Positions 9,557 to 18,356 of a stretch of 64,000 nucleotides of DNA are shown here, piece by piece (within the stretch, counting starts at the first letter, position 1; the number at the start of each line of letters is the position of its first letter). The notes below the pieces were generated by a model, which saw only the letters and a list, made by a program, of their open reading frames with translations, did not search any database and was not told the origin of the DNA. Made by a program: the position numbers and the translations under genes. Source of the DNA: Arcobacter venerupis (GTDB lineage Bacteria > Campylobacterota > Campylobacteria > Campylobacterales > Arcobacteraceae); the NCBI RefSeq assembly GCF_013201665.1, contig NZ_CP053840.1, forward strand, positions 2,418,001-2,482,000, in the 5' to 3' direction.

Positions 9557-10314
9557 ATGGTACACATCAATCGAAATCTTTCTTTAAATACTTTACAAGA
9601 GTTAGTTGAAAGAACTATGTTAAATAATTTGAATTATTTTCCAGACAACTCTTATCAAGAACAACAAAAAGCTTTGGATATTTTTAAAAAAAAATTATTT
9701 TAGAAGAAATTATTGAAGAAAATATTCAATTTTCTAAAAGATTATCTTGGGATAATCAAAATCAAAATATCCACTTAGCCACAACCGCAGAAGAAATAAT
9801 AGAAGTTTATAAGTTAAGAAGTGATGTTTATTGTAGATTGAATTATAATAGAGAATTTCCAGATTTAATAGATGGACTAAACTTTGATAACTATGATGAA
9901 AATGCAGCAATTTTATATACTAAATCGAATAAACAAATCTCAGGAACGTGCCGATTAATTTTTGATTCATCCAAAAGATTCCCAATCGAAGAAAAAACTT
10001 CTCTTTCTAATCTAAGAGAAGACTACAAAAAAATCCTAGAAGTTTCAAGATTAATCATAAAACATGAACAAAATGGATTAAATCTTGACTTTAAAAATCT
10101 CACAAAAGGAACCTACCTCATCCTTTCACAAAATGAAATGGATTTAGCAGTATCCGTTATAAAAAATGAGCATTTCAAACTTTACTCAAAATTTGGTGGT
10201 TTTGAAATCGAACAAGAGGTCAAAAGTTATGGTGAATTAAACTCAAATTTTATAATCACCTCATGGAAATATAAAGAGGTTTCTAATTTCTTTAAAAAAG
10301 CTTTTTTGTCGTAA
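9557..10314 (+). pseudogene. LuxI/FeeM-like N-acyltransferase, split by a frameshift at a run of nine A
   Basis: The ATG at 9557 has AAAGGA six bases upstream and opens a 48-codon frame that ends at TAG 9701-9703, just after A9 at 9686-9694. Reading one extra A (equal to a -1 shift) joins it without a gap to the long frame ending at 10314, giving about 252 residues. The joined protein resembles autoinducer-synthase-type GNAT acyltransferases: LRSDVYCRLNY, then SGTCRLIFDSSKRFP and a core ILEVSRLII, which mirror the LuxI/FeeM order. It may be a true pseudogene, a sequencing error, a phase-variable gene, or one expressed by slippage on the A run. The substrate is unknown, and the acyltransferase call rests on motif order only. 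Confidence 0.6.
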
Positions 10315-10344
10315 GATTATCTGAAATTATTTAAGATAAATAAG

Positions 10345-10376
10345 CTAAAAGTTAGTACTGGTGTACTAACTTTTAG
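10345..10376 (+). terminator. Perfect hairpin after the acyltransferase gene
   Basis: CTAAAAGTTAGTAC and GTACTAACTTTTAG form a 14-bp perfect stem with the loop TGGT, 30 bp after the stop codon at 10314. No T run follows, but a TTTTAG arm is present. It could end transcription in either direction. Confidence 0.5.
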
Positions 10377-10447
10377 TAATGTTGGAGGATTCATAATTAA
10401 CTGTTGTTTTAAAAATAAAATTTTCTATTGGGATACCCAATCCTATT

Positions 10448-10636
10448 TTATAGTTGGATTACTTCTATTTTTTCATCCATACCTTCAACTTCTAAATAAT
10501 ATTTTGAGCCATCTTTCCAAATTTTAGTATTTGGTCTATATTTATACTTCTTTTGTTGCCATTTACTTCAATCTATGAATTCAAAAATATCATTTTCATT
10601 CCACCATTGGATTCCTCTTCTATTTTCTTATCTTTA
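10448..10636 (-). pseudogene. Eroded ORF remnant with an in-frame TGA
   Basis: On the minus strand a frame of about 62 codons reads GIQWWNENDIFEFID, then TGA (10568-10570), then SKWQQKKYKYRPN and WKDGSKYYLEVEGMDEK, and stops at 10448. Residue use looks protein-like on both sides of the TGA. There is no start codon, and the frame is closed upstream by TAA. The family is not recognised. It is best read as a decaying gene fragment beside the defence locus. Confidence 0.35.
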
Positions 10637-10654
10637 TATAACTAAACTTTAAAA

Positions 10655-12637
10655 TTATAAACTTACCGCCGTTGCATTTGAGAAAAATTGATTAATTAAT
10701 ACTTCTTCATCTTGTGTAATTAACTTTATACAAGTCAAATTCTTTTTGGTTCGTGAACAAGCAACATAAAAAAGTTTTTGACTTGCAATTTTTTTAACAT
10801 CATTAATTGTAGTATCAAAAATTTTACTAAAATCATATTCATTCCAAAAATACTCATCTAAAACAACAATTACATTTTCAATTCCAGAGCCTTTTGTTTT
10901 GTGCATTGTTATATATTCAACTTTTTCACTAATATAATTATAATAATTGACCACTTCCTCAAAAGTAACAATTGGTGAAAATAAATCTATAAACAATTTT
11001 TCTTTTTTTAATTCTTTTTCTAACTCTTTAAATCGTTCTTCTTCTATTTCGACTCCAGTAGTTGTCATTCTTGTATATGTATTTTGTTCAGAAGTATAAT
11101 TTGTTTTAAACGTTCTATACTCATCATTATTTAAACTCGTTAAAAAGACATCTCTTCTTGATAAAAAAGCATCAAAAGACTCAGATTTTTTAATTAAATT
11201 ATTTTCAAAAGCATAAATTACTGCTTCAATTGCACCACCTGTAAAATTTAACAAATATTCAATATTTTCTTTTAATTTTTGCTTATCTGCTATAGTTCTT
11301 ATTGGGTATCCAACTTTTTTCAATTCACTCAATATAAAATTAAAATTCCCCTTTTCATAGGATTGACAAAGTTCTACTAAATCTATAAGCTGTAACGTTA
11401 TCAATACTTTATCAATATATTCTTTTGGTTCTTGATATCTTTGTGCAAAAGTTTCATAAAGATTTTGAAAATTTGACTCAATCGAAATAGATTTATTTGT
11501 TAACATTAAAAATTTTGAATTGGGCTGATTGTTTTTTGCAAGTTCGATTAAACTGTTTATTTTTTCGATATATTGATTTTTGATTTCTTGAGTTGAATAA
11601 GTTGTAGGCTTACTATCAACAATAGAATAATAAAATGTAACATTGCCTTGTCTTTCATCCAAAGTAGATTCATCATGCTTTAGTTGAACTTCTTGGCTTA
11701 GTCCATCTGTTCTTATATTATTGATAAAATCAACTACTTGGACAGAACATCTATAATTATCCTCTTTAATTATTTCTTCTAAAGTTTCATCAGTAATATA
11801 ATTTTGAACATCTCCTATTCCATCTTTATAAATCGACTGCATTGCATCCCCAAATAATCCTATTACTGTTGTATCAGATTGAAGCAAATGCTCTAAAAAG
11901 ATTTTTATGATTTTTTCATTGGTATCTTGATATTCATCAATAAAAATATAATCAAATTTATCTTGAAGAATTTTACCAATTTTAGGGAAAGAGCTAAAAA
12001 GTTGATACGCAATTTCTAATAACCCATCATGTCCAAAAGTTAAATCATTATAACTATTAAATCGAGTTTCATTATATTGAATCTTATTGTAGTCTTTTGC
12101 TTCTATTTGGCTTTTTATAAGTTCATTTAATGCTTCAATTTTAGTATTTAAATTTGTATTATATGTTACTGGATCAACATCATAAATTCTTTTTCCTTCG
12201 GGATTACCTATTTTTTCAGTAGTGACAGTAAAAAGCTTATTAGCATATTTTTCAAAAACTTTTTTGTATTTTTCGTGTTCTTTCTTTCTCTGTTCAGTTA
12301 CATTACCACTATAAAATTCTATCTCTTTACGCTCAATTTGTTCAACTTTAAAAAGTTCAAAAATACATTGAAAAATATTCTTCTTATAATCTTTGATTAT
12401 TGAATTTAGAAATGAATGTATAGTACTAATAGTATATTTATCACCAACTCTAGATTTTATCTCACCAACTGCTAAATTAGTATGTGTTATACAAGCAACT
12501 TTTTTATTGGGATGATTTTCAGATATATATTCTAAAACATTTTTCAATGTTTCTGTTTTACCACTACCAGCACCACCTTGAAGAACAAAACATTTTTTAT
12601 CTTCAATACATTGTTTAATACTATCAAGAGGCGTCAT
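10655..12637 (-). CDS. gajB: Gabija-like GajB: UvrD/Rep-family helicase
   Basis: The 660-residue protein carries the superfamily 1 helicase motifs in order. Walker A is FVLQGGAGSGKTETL (about residues 17-31), then motif II FIDEYQDTNE, motif III GLFGDAMQSIY, motif IV EDNYRCS, and motifs V/VI ITMHKTKGSGIENV and FYVACSRTKKNL. It overlaps the OLD-type nuclease gene by 14 bp, so the pair is one operon. An OLD nuclease followed by a UvrD-like helicase defines Gabija anti-phage systems, in which GajB is thought to sense DNA ends or nucleotide depletion and support GajA cutting. It is longer than the roughly 500 residues of the studied GajB, so a diverged subtype is possible. Confidence 0.72.
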   Translation of the reverse strand: MTPLDSIKQCIEDKKCFVLQGGAGSGKTETLKNVLEYISENHPNKKVACITHTNLAVGEIKSRVGDKYTISTIHSFLNSIIKDYKKNIFQCIFELFKVEQIERKEIEFYSGNVTEQRKKEHEKYKKVFEKYANKLFTVTTEKIGNPEGKRIYDVDPVTYNTNLNTKIEALNELIKSQIEAKDYNKIQYNETRFNSYNDLTFGHDGLLEIAYQLFSSFPKIGKILQDKFDYIFIDEYQDTNEKIIKIFLEHLLQSDTTVIGLFGDAMQSIYKDGIGDVQNYITDETLEEIIKEDNYRCSVQVVDFINNIRTDGLSQEVQLKHDESTLDERQGNVTFYYSIVDSKPTTYSTQEIKNQYIEKINSLIELAKNNQPNSKFLMLTNKSISIESNFQNLYETFAQRYQEPKEYIDKVLITLQLIDLVELCQSYEKGNFNFILSELKKVGYPIRTIADKQKLKENIEYLLNFTGGAIEAVIYAFENNLIKKSESFDAFLSRRDVFLTSLNNDEYRTFKTNYTSEQNTYTRMTTTGVEIEEERFKELEKELKKEKLFIDLFSPIVTFEEVVNYYNYISEKVEYITMHKTKGSGIENVIVVLDEYFWNEYDFSKIFDTTINDVKKIASQKLFYVACSRTKKNLTCIKLITQDEEVLINQFFSNATAVSL

Positions 12638-14579
12638 TTTGAATCCATTCTAAAGCATTTTTGATGTAAAGAGGCATTGCCCAATCTATATTTTTTGATA
12701 ATGCCAAATACAATAAAGAAAATGCAAAATCTGATTTTTTATCTAAAATTTCTTCAGTTAATTCATAAATATCATCTCTAATTATTAATTCATCATCATT
12801 TTTCAAACCTCGTAAAACGCTTTTATTATCAATTAGCTTTTGTAAATTCACTTTAATAAAAGCATCTTCAAAACTTCTTGCATGATAATTATCTTCTTCA
12901 ATTTGATATGACAATTTTATTTTTCTATTATTAATTGATATAGATTCTTTTTTTAAATTTTCAAACCAATTAGCAAAAGTATTGTTATTAACATCAGGTG
13001 AACTAAAATATTTTCTTATTGTCAGATTGCTTGTATGTGTTGCACCATCAACTTTATGTCCTTTGTAAATAGTTCTTCCCGTTTGATTTTGAGTTTTAAA
13101 TGTTGTGTCGATATCAGTGATTATTAAAGTTTGAATATCAAAGAATCTTACTAATTTATCAAAAGCTTCTGCATTAGCCCCTACTTCTAAAATTGAAATA
13201 TTTTGAGAAGAAATAGGTATGTAATTAGGAATATCTTTTCTGTCATTATCAAATTTATTAATAAAATATGGAAGTAACATTTTTTCTGTTGTTCCCTCAA
13301 TAAATATTATTTTATTTGCAAAAAATAATTCTGAGGCTTGAAGTGTTAAGTATTGTTCAACAAACTGAAATTCTTCCTCTTCAGTTCCATATAGTTCTTT
13401 TAATTCTGAATGAAAATTTTTGATTTTTATATTCTCATGGATATTTAATAAATATCTTATATCTTTAAAATCACACTTAGATACTATTTGTGCAGAGTGA
13501 GTTGTTATAACTGTTTGCAAATTTTCAATACTTTTAAAAACTTCTTTAATTTTATCAATAAATTTATATTGCATTTGAGGATGAGTATGAGCTTCTGGTT
13601 CTTCAATAAAAAGTAAATTTATAGCTTTTTTTTCTTCTTTAAAACTTTCTTTTTTCATCTCAATATCTAAAAGAAGATACAAAATATTCATAAAACCTAA
13701 TCCATTTAAATGTTCAGGTAAATGATTAGAACTTTCACCATAAATAACCTTTGAAGAATTATTAATAACCTCATTTGATTCTAGGTCAGATACAACTTTT
13801 AGTGTATCAATATTTAAAAAATCTTTACCGAGTTTTAGAAAATCTTTAAATTTTTCAGTATATTCAATATCTAACAATCCATCCATTGTTATCATTTGGT
13901 CATTTATATTAGAAAAATTTGGATTATTTAAATTTTTCTGATTGAAATACTTAGTAGTCATACTTGAAAGTATTTTTTTACCTTTGTTATCATCTGAACT
14001 TGAAACATTTCTTTTTGCATGAATTATTTGGAAATTTATGATGTTTTTAATTTGCTTCAAATCTTTTTTTATTAATTTATAACGATTTACTTCTAGTAAA
14101 TCATCATCATTCTCAAATGAATAAATAGTTGTTTTTAAATGATTTTGTAAATTCTTCTTTAAATATCTAGTTTTTTTATCTTGGCTATCTAAAGATTCTA
14201 AAATAGGTAATATTTTTTCTTTTTTTATTGTTACTTCAAAAAGTATTTTTACGGTATTACTGGCTGGGTCTAAATCCAAAATAAATTCAGATAAATGTTC
14301 TAGATTATCAGATTCATCATATTTTATTTCTAAAATCATTTGTATAGTTAATTCTAAAATATTTGTATAAATATCAATATTATCAATTTGTTGACGCAAA
14401 GATATACTAAAATCATCATAAGTAAAATTTTCATTGTTATAAAACTTCTCAAACAAAACTAAAAGTGAAGTTTTCCCACTATTATTTCTTCCTATTAGTA
14501 AAGATAAACCATCTTTCATTTCTAATACAGAATCTTTTAATAACCTAAAATTCTTTATTTTTATACTTTCTATTTTCAC
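12624..14579 (-). CDS. gajA: Gabija-like GajA: OLD-family ATPase/TOPRIM endonuclease
   Basis: Translation starts at GTG 14579, with AAAGGA five to six bases upstream. The 651-residue protein has an N-terminal ABC ATPase. Walker A is LLIGRNNSGKTSLL (about residues 28-41), the signature-side region is LPEHLNGLGFMN, Walker B is LLFIEEPEAHTHP, and the H-loop is VITTHSAQIV. A C-terminal TOPRIM domain follows, with its glutamate in IIFIEGTTEK and acidic pair in LIITDIDTT. This is the OLD class 2 architecture, which pairs with UvrD-type helicases. GajA is a nucleotide-sensitive DNA endonuclease that acts against phage. Codon use is AT-rich like its neighbours, so recent transfer cannot be argued from composition. 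Confidence 0.78.
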   Translation of the reverse strand: MKIESIKIKNFRLLKDSVLEMKDGLSLLIGRNNSGKTSLLVLFEKFYNNENFTYDDFSISLRQQIDNIDIYTNILELTIQMILEIKYDESDNLEHLSEFILDLDPASNTVKILFEVTIKKEKILPILESLDSQDKKTRYLKKNLQNHLKTTIYSFENDDDLLEVNRYKLIKKDLKQIKNIINFQIIHAKRNVSSSDDNKGKKILSSMTTKYFNQKNLNNPNFSNINDQMITMDGLLDIEYTEKFKDFLKLGKDFLNIDTLKVVSDLESNEVINNSSKVIYGESSNHLPEHLNGLGFMNILYLLLDIEMKKESFKEEKKAINLLFIEEPEAHTHPQMQYKFIDKIKEVFKSIENLQTVITTHSAQIVSKCDFKDIRYLLNIHENIKIKNFHSELKELYGTEEEEFQFVEQYLTLQASELFFANKIIFIEGTTEKMLLPYFINKFDNDRKDIPNYIPISSQNISILEVGANAEAFDKLVRFFDIQTLIITDIDTTFKTQNQTGRTIYKGHKVDGATHTSNLTIRKYFSSPDVNNNTFANWFENLKKESISINNRKIKLSYQIEEDNYHARSFEDAFIKVNLQKLIDNKSVLRGLKNDDELIIRDDIYELTEEILDKKSDFAFSLLYLALSKNIDWAMPLYIKNALEWIQNDAS

Positions 14580-14715
14580 ATTATTCCTTTGTTATATATT
14601 ATAAAAATTTAATAAATTCATACCAGATTTCAAACATTCTATTCAATTCTCTCTATTGATAAGTCCCTATGTAAAAATATATCTTCATTATTTACTTAAT
14701 TTCTGAGCTAGTTCT

Positions 14716-14808
14716 CTACAACTCTAATACCTCTAAAATTCTGACCAAAACATCAATCAAAATAAATCCAAAACTTAAAAATACCACTCTTCCCCAATAA
14801 TCAACCAA
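14716..14808 (-). CDS. Possible 30-residue hydrophobic peptide
   Basis: A minus-strand frame from TTG 14808 to TAG 14716 encodes a short hydrophobic product (VVFLSFGFILIDVLVRILEV). AGGA lies only two bases before the TTG, which is poor spacing. It sits just downstream of the TGACAC repeat. It could be a small membrane peptide or a decayed gene end; support is weak. Confidence 0.2.
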   Translation of the reverse strand: MVDYWGRVVFLSFGFILIDVLVRILEVLEL

Positions 14809-14817
14809 TATCCTATC

Positions 14818-14845
14818 AAAAAAGTGTCACACGCGGTGTCACATG
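14818..14845 (-). promoter_or_regulatory. Direct-repeat operator on the Gabija side
   Basis: Read on the minus strand, TGACACCGCGTG is followed by TGACAC, a 12-bp repeat with TG before each half-site and then TTTTTTG. This is the same layout as at 9493-9519. It points towards the small ORF at 14808 and gajA at 14579. A -10-like GGATAT lies about ten bases downstream. Confidence 0.45.
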
Positions 14846-15039
14846 TTTTTTTATACTTTTATTTCAAAATCATGGTTATTCTTTTTTAAATATAAAGCTA
14901 TGTATTAATAAATTAGATATTATCCCTTTATTTTCATGCTATTTACTATTCATTTATAACTTTTTGATACCATGAAAATATATTAAAGTAAGCCTAATAA
15001 CAATATAATTGCAAATTATAAATCCAAAAGGAAAACTAA

Positions 15040-16941
15040 ATGTTCCAAAAAATTTTATTAAAAATATTTTTTATTTTAATAATCCCAATTCTTTTATTTT
15101 CAGATAATATTCCCACAACTCCAATAAAATTATTAATAAAAGAAGTAACACCAACTACTGTAGCAGTTGAACCAACACCAGTTGAGGAGAGCATAAATGC
15201 TCCTATTGCTCAAAAAATAGAAGACCAAATAGCTGCACAAACTCAACTAATAAATGATGTAATTGATAATATAAATAATGAATCTTATTTAACAAGTCTT
15301 CCTGATAAAACTTATTATGAAAATGAGATTCTTTTTTTAAACAATAGAATAAATGCTAATAATATTCAAAACAATTCAATAGCAATAAAAAGAGATGAAC
15401 TAAGAGTTGCTTACTTAAAAGAGAAATCAGCTTATGAGACTACGTTAAAAGATATTATTATCGGAAAACAAGAGTTTAGAAATAAGAAATATTTTGAAGA
15501 TACCCTACTCGATAATATTAGATTAATTCAAAATTTTAAACTTGATGATTATACTTTAATCTATGAAAGTGAGTCAAAAAATAGTACTAATAAAGTTTCA
15601 AGTGATTTTGTAAATAATTATATTGATCTTTATAACCAAAAACATACACAACTATTTGTTTTACAATACTTATACACAAATATGCAAAAAATAAGAACTT
15701 CAAACTTTTTTATTGATGAATTTAATCTAAAATATATGATAAATAAAATTGATAATATTAGAGGAATCTCTTTCTTATCTTCACTAACTTCATATCATTT
15801 AAATTTTTCAATTGGGGAAGCAGTTGTTGTTTTATTTATCATTTTATTTTTTAGATTAATCAATAAATATGTAATTGCATTAATCGCAAATTTCATTTCA
15901 AGAATATTTATAAAAGAAGAAACAGCAGATGAAGAAAGTGTAATCTTTTATTTAAAAGATGCTATTAATTCACCTTTAATTTATAGCTTATATCTTCTTT
16001 CTATTCAACTTTCTCTTTTTATTTTAATAAAAGACCAAACATTACTAAATCATATTATTCCTTGGATAAATACAATGTATATGGCTTTATTAACTTGGGC
16101 AATATATTCTATATTAAATAATAGTATTACAATCTATGCACAGAATTTATTAGAAAAATATCAAAATGTTAGAAAAGAAATGATTGTTTTTATACTAAAA
16201 ATAATCAAAGTTTTACTTATATTAGTGGTAATTTTATTCTTATTCACGCAACTTGGAATTGATGTAAAAGCAATCGCAGCATCACTTGGAGTTGGGGGTA
16301 TTGCTATTGCACTTGCTGCTAAAGATACATTAGCTAACTTCTTTGCTTCATTAAATATCATGACTGATAACTCATTCTCTCAAGGTGATTGGATTAAAAC
16401 AAAAGATTTCGAGGGAACTGTTGTTGATATTAGAATGAGAACTACAAGAATTAGAACTTTTGACAATGCAATGATTACTGTACCAAACTCTCAAATAGCA
16501 AATGCACATATTTTAAATTGGTCAAAAAGGGTAATTGGAAGACGAATAAAAATGTCAATTGGTGTTAGTTATGAAAATAAAATGAAAGATATTATAAATC
16601 TTAAAAATGATATTTTTGATATGTTACTATCTCATCCAAAAATTGCTACTAATCACAATATAAATATTTCACAAACAAAAGCTTTTGAAGCAATAAAAAG
16701 AGAAGATTTATATGGTATTAAAAACACTCTTTTAGTTTTTATTGATGAATTTGATGCCTCATCTATAAATATCTTAGTTTATTGTTTTTCAAAAAGTCCT
16801 GTATGGGAAGAATGGCTTGATACGAAACAAGATGTTATGATAGGAATTGCAAAACTTGTTGAAAAAAACAATTGTGAATTTGCATATCCAACACAAACTA
16901 TATTTATGAAACAAGATGGGAAAATAGAAGAAAATATTTAA
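15040..16941 (+). CDS. MscS-family mechanosensitive channel
   Basis: The 633-residue protein has a signal-like N-terminus (LLKIFFILIIPILLFS), a long periplasmic region with coiled-coil character (about residues 60-250), several membrane segments and a C-terminal MscS core. The pore helix is AASLGVGGIAIALAAKDTLA, followed by the beta-domain FSQGDWIKTKDFEGTVVDI and VPNSQIAN. Such channels release solutes on osmotic downshock. The AAGG(A) site eight bases upstream supports the start. The stop lies two bases from the convergent neighbour's stop, so no terminator fits between them. Large MscS variants of this kind are common in Campylobacterota. Confidence 0.92.
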   Translation: MFQKILLKIFFILIIPILLFSDNIPTTPIKLLIKEVTPTTVAVEPTPVEESINAPIAQKIEDQIAAQTQLINDVIDNINNESYLTSLPDKTYYENEILFLNNRINANNIQNNSIAIKRDELRVAYLKEKSAYETTLKDIIIGKQEFRNKKYFEDTLLDNIRLIQNFKLDDYTLIYESESKNSTNKVSSDFVNNYIDLYNQKHTQLFVLQYLYTNMQKIRTSNFFIDEFNLKYMINKIDNIRGISFLSSLTSYHLNFSIGEAVVVLFIILFFRLINKYVIALIANFISRIFIKEETADEESVIFYLKDAINSPLIYSLYLLSIQLSLFILIKDQTLLNHIIPWINTMYMALLTWAIYSILNNSITIYAQNLLEKYQNVRKEMIVFILKIIKVLLILVVILFLFTQLGIDVKAIAASLGVGGIAIALAAKDTLANFFASLNIMTDNSFSQGDWIKTKDFEGTVVDIRMRTTRIRTFDNAMITVPNSQIANAHILNWSKRVIGRRIKMSIGVSYENKMKDIINLKNDIFDMLLSHPKIATNHNINISQTKAFEAIKREDLYGIKNTLLVFIDEFDASSINILVYCFSKSPVWEEWLDTKQDVMIGIAKLVEKNNCEFAYPTQTIFMKQDGKIEENI

Positions 16942-16943
16942 TC

Positions 16944-17351
16944 TTATTTTTTTACTAAAAAATCAGCTTTGGTTTGAAGAGTTTTTTTATATAAAAACTC
17001 TTTTTCTCTTTGAGTAAATTTTTCTTCTTTTTGCTCTTCTTTTTTAGGTTCTTTGATTTTTGTCTTTTTGTCTTTTTTTAAATTTTTGTCATCACTATTA
17101 TCTTCTTTTTTAAACATTGTCAAAAGAAGATAAACTGAAAAAACAATATTAAAAATAATAATTACCCATTTTGAAATAAGTGCAATTTCTAAATAAGCTA
17201 ACTTATCTTTTAATTTTAAATATTCAATAACATCGCCATAAATTGCATTTGCAAAAAAAGCAATTATTAAAAGTAAAACAATTAAGATAACTCTTCTTCT
17301 AAATTTAAATAAGTAGTACCAAAAAAATGCAGATTTAACTTGTTTAAACAT
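16944..17351 (-). CDS. Small membrane protein of unknown function
   Basis: The 135-residue product has two predicted membrane helices (about residues 20-38, VILIVLLLIIAFFANAIYG, and 61-80, KWVIIIFNIVFSVYLLLTM). A strongly charged lysine/glutamate-rich cytoplasmic tail follows (KKDKKTKIKEPKKEEQKEE). No family was recognised. It lies 7 bp downstream of another unknown gene (17359-17673), and the two probably form an operon. Confidence 0.7.
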   Translation of the reverse strand: MFKQVKSAFFWYYLFKFRRRVILIVLLLIIAFFANAIYGDVIEYLKLKDKLAYLEIALISKWVIIIFNIVFSVYLLLTMFKKEDNSDDKNLKKDKKTKIKEPKKEEQKEEKFTQREKEFLYKKTLQTKADFLVKK

Positions 17352-17358
17352 TTATACT

Positions 17359-17673
17359 CTATACAATAAAGTTAAGCCCAAGAGCAGCAAGGGCAACAAC
17401 AAGGGATTTGGTTTTTAAATCATCAATAATTTTTCTCTCTTCATCTGCAATTATAATTTCTAATTGTTCATCACTATAATCATCAAATGTTTTATGATTT
17501 TCAACTAATCTAGCTTTTGTAGCTAATATGGCTTTTTCTCTTATTTTTAGTTTTATTGATTCTTTTAATTGTTGACTCTTAATTTTTGGATAATCAAAAG
17601 CTTTTGTAGCATTTTCACTAGCAATACTTAATAGTTTATTTGAGTTCTCTTTTAGTATCTCTTTAATTCCCAT
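17359..17673 (-). CDS. Conserved-looking small protein of unknown function
   Basis: The 104-residue product is mostly helical and charged, with a short hydrophobic C-terminus (SLVVALAALGLNFIV) that could be a membrane anchor. Residues 30-80 (SQQLKESIKLKIREKAI, then DEERKIIDDL) suggest an amphipathic helix. No family was recognised. It is transcribed with the membrane protein gene at 16944-17351. Confidence 0.7.
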   Translation of the reverse strand: MGIKEILKENSNKLLSIASENATKAFDYPKIKSQQLKESIKLKIREKAILATKARLVENHKTFDDYSDEQLEIIIADEERKIIDDLKTKSLVVALAALGLNFIV

Positions 17674-17752
17674 AATTTATCCATTAATTTTTTTGTTTAT
17701 TCTAACATTTATACATTAATGAAATAATAACTATAAATATATAGGGTAATTA

Positions 17753-17863
17753 CAAAACATATTCCCATCTAGGATAAACAGCAGCTATGTTTTTTATGTC
17801 ATCTATTTTAAACACACTAATAATCTTAAATCTACCACTTGTTAAAAAGGCTTTAATTCTCAT
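17753..17863 (-). CDS. Possible 37-residue small protein
   Basis: The ATG at 17863 is preceded by AAGGA with eight bases of spacing, and the frame runs 37 codons before the TAA at 17750-17752. The product starts MRIKAFLTSGRFKII and ends AAVYPRWEYVL. Its mix of charged and aromatic residues looks protein-like, but no family was recognised. It could also be a fragment of a larger lost gene. Confidence 0.4.
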
Positions 17864-17993
17864 GTTGTTTTCCTTGATTTTTATACACGCAAATTATATG
17901 CTTATTAAAATAATAATATACTTAAATATATATTTATTTACATACTTATTATTAATTTATGATATACTTTTGCATACTATTTGGTGGAGAAAT

Positions 17994-18212
17994 ATGGAAA
18001 AAGAAAATTTCAAAAAATTATTAAAAAAAGCCGATTTTAATAAACGAACATTTTCAGAATATTTAGGATTAAAATATCAAAGTGTAAACTCATGGGGAAA
18101 TAATGGACGAAATGTTCCATATTGGGTTGAATCTTGGCTAAATTTATATATTGATAATAAAAAATGCAAACAAATAAAAGAGATTTTAAAAGATAGTGGT
18201 ATTTGTAAATAA
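17994..18212 (+). CDS. Small helix-turn-helix-like protein
   Basis: The ATG at 17994 has GGTGGAG four bases upstream and is preferred over the earlier frame start at 17787. The 72-residue product contains TFSEYLGLKYQSVNSWGNNG followed by VPYWVESWLNLYI, which looks like a short Cro/XRE-type fold: the recognition helix lies around YQSVNSW, and the next segment packs against it. Similar mini-regulators occur singly in Campylobacterota. The DNA target is unknown. A related small protein lies at 28817-29026. Confidence 0.65.
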   Translation: MEKENFKKLLKKADFNKRTFSEYLGLKYQSVNSWGNNGRNVPYWVESWLNLYIDNKKCKQIKEILKDSGICK

Positions 18213-18356
18213 TATAAATTATTAGATTAAAATATAAATGATTATAATAAATAAATTCTTACAATATTAGAATAATTTTTTATGCTAGAAAGCTTTAAAA
18301 AAGGCTTATTTAAGTATATTATACATAAAATACTCAAATTATAAAAAGGATTATTA

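Larger units (their letters stand above)
10315..10654. other. Gene-poor stretch between the acyltransferase and gajB
   Basis: This 340-bp stretch holds a perfect 14-bp hairpin (10345-10376) and a broken minus-strand ORF remnant (10448-10636). No intact gene with a ribosome binding site was found in it. It looks like the eroded edge of the defence insertion. Confidence 0.5.
14580..15039. other. Intergenic region between gajA and the MscS gene
   Basis: This 460-bp stretch separates divergent genes. It holds a direct-repeat operator (14818-14845) facing the minus strand, a possible 30-codon minus-strand ORF (14716-14808) and a weak TATAAT (15004-15009) ahead of the channel gene. Nothing else convincing was seen. 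Confidence 0.5.

Noticed and set aside
14640-14715. FLHRDL-like fragment resembling a kinase catalytic loop on the minus strand
   Set aside because: It is only a few residues long between stop codons and has no other kinase motif near it. Chance similarity.
17787-17993. Longer N-terminus for the small helix-turn-helix protein
   Set aside because: The extension is low-complexity hydrophobic sequence without a ribosome binding site; ATG 17994 has GGTGGAG at proper spacing.
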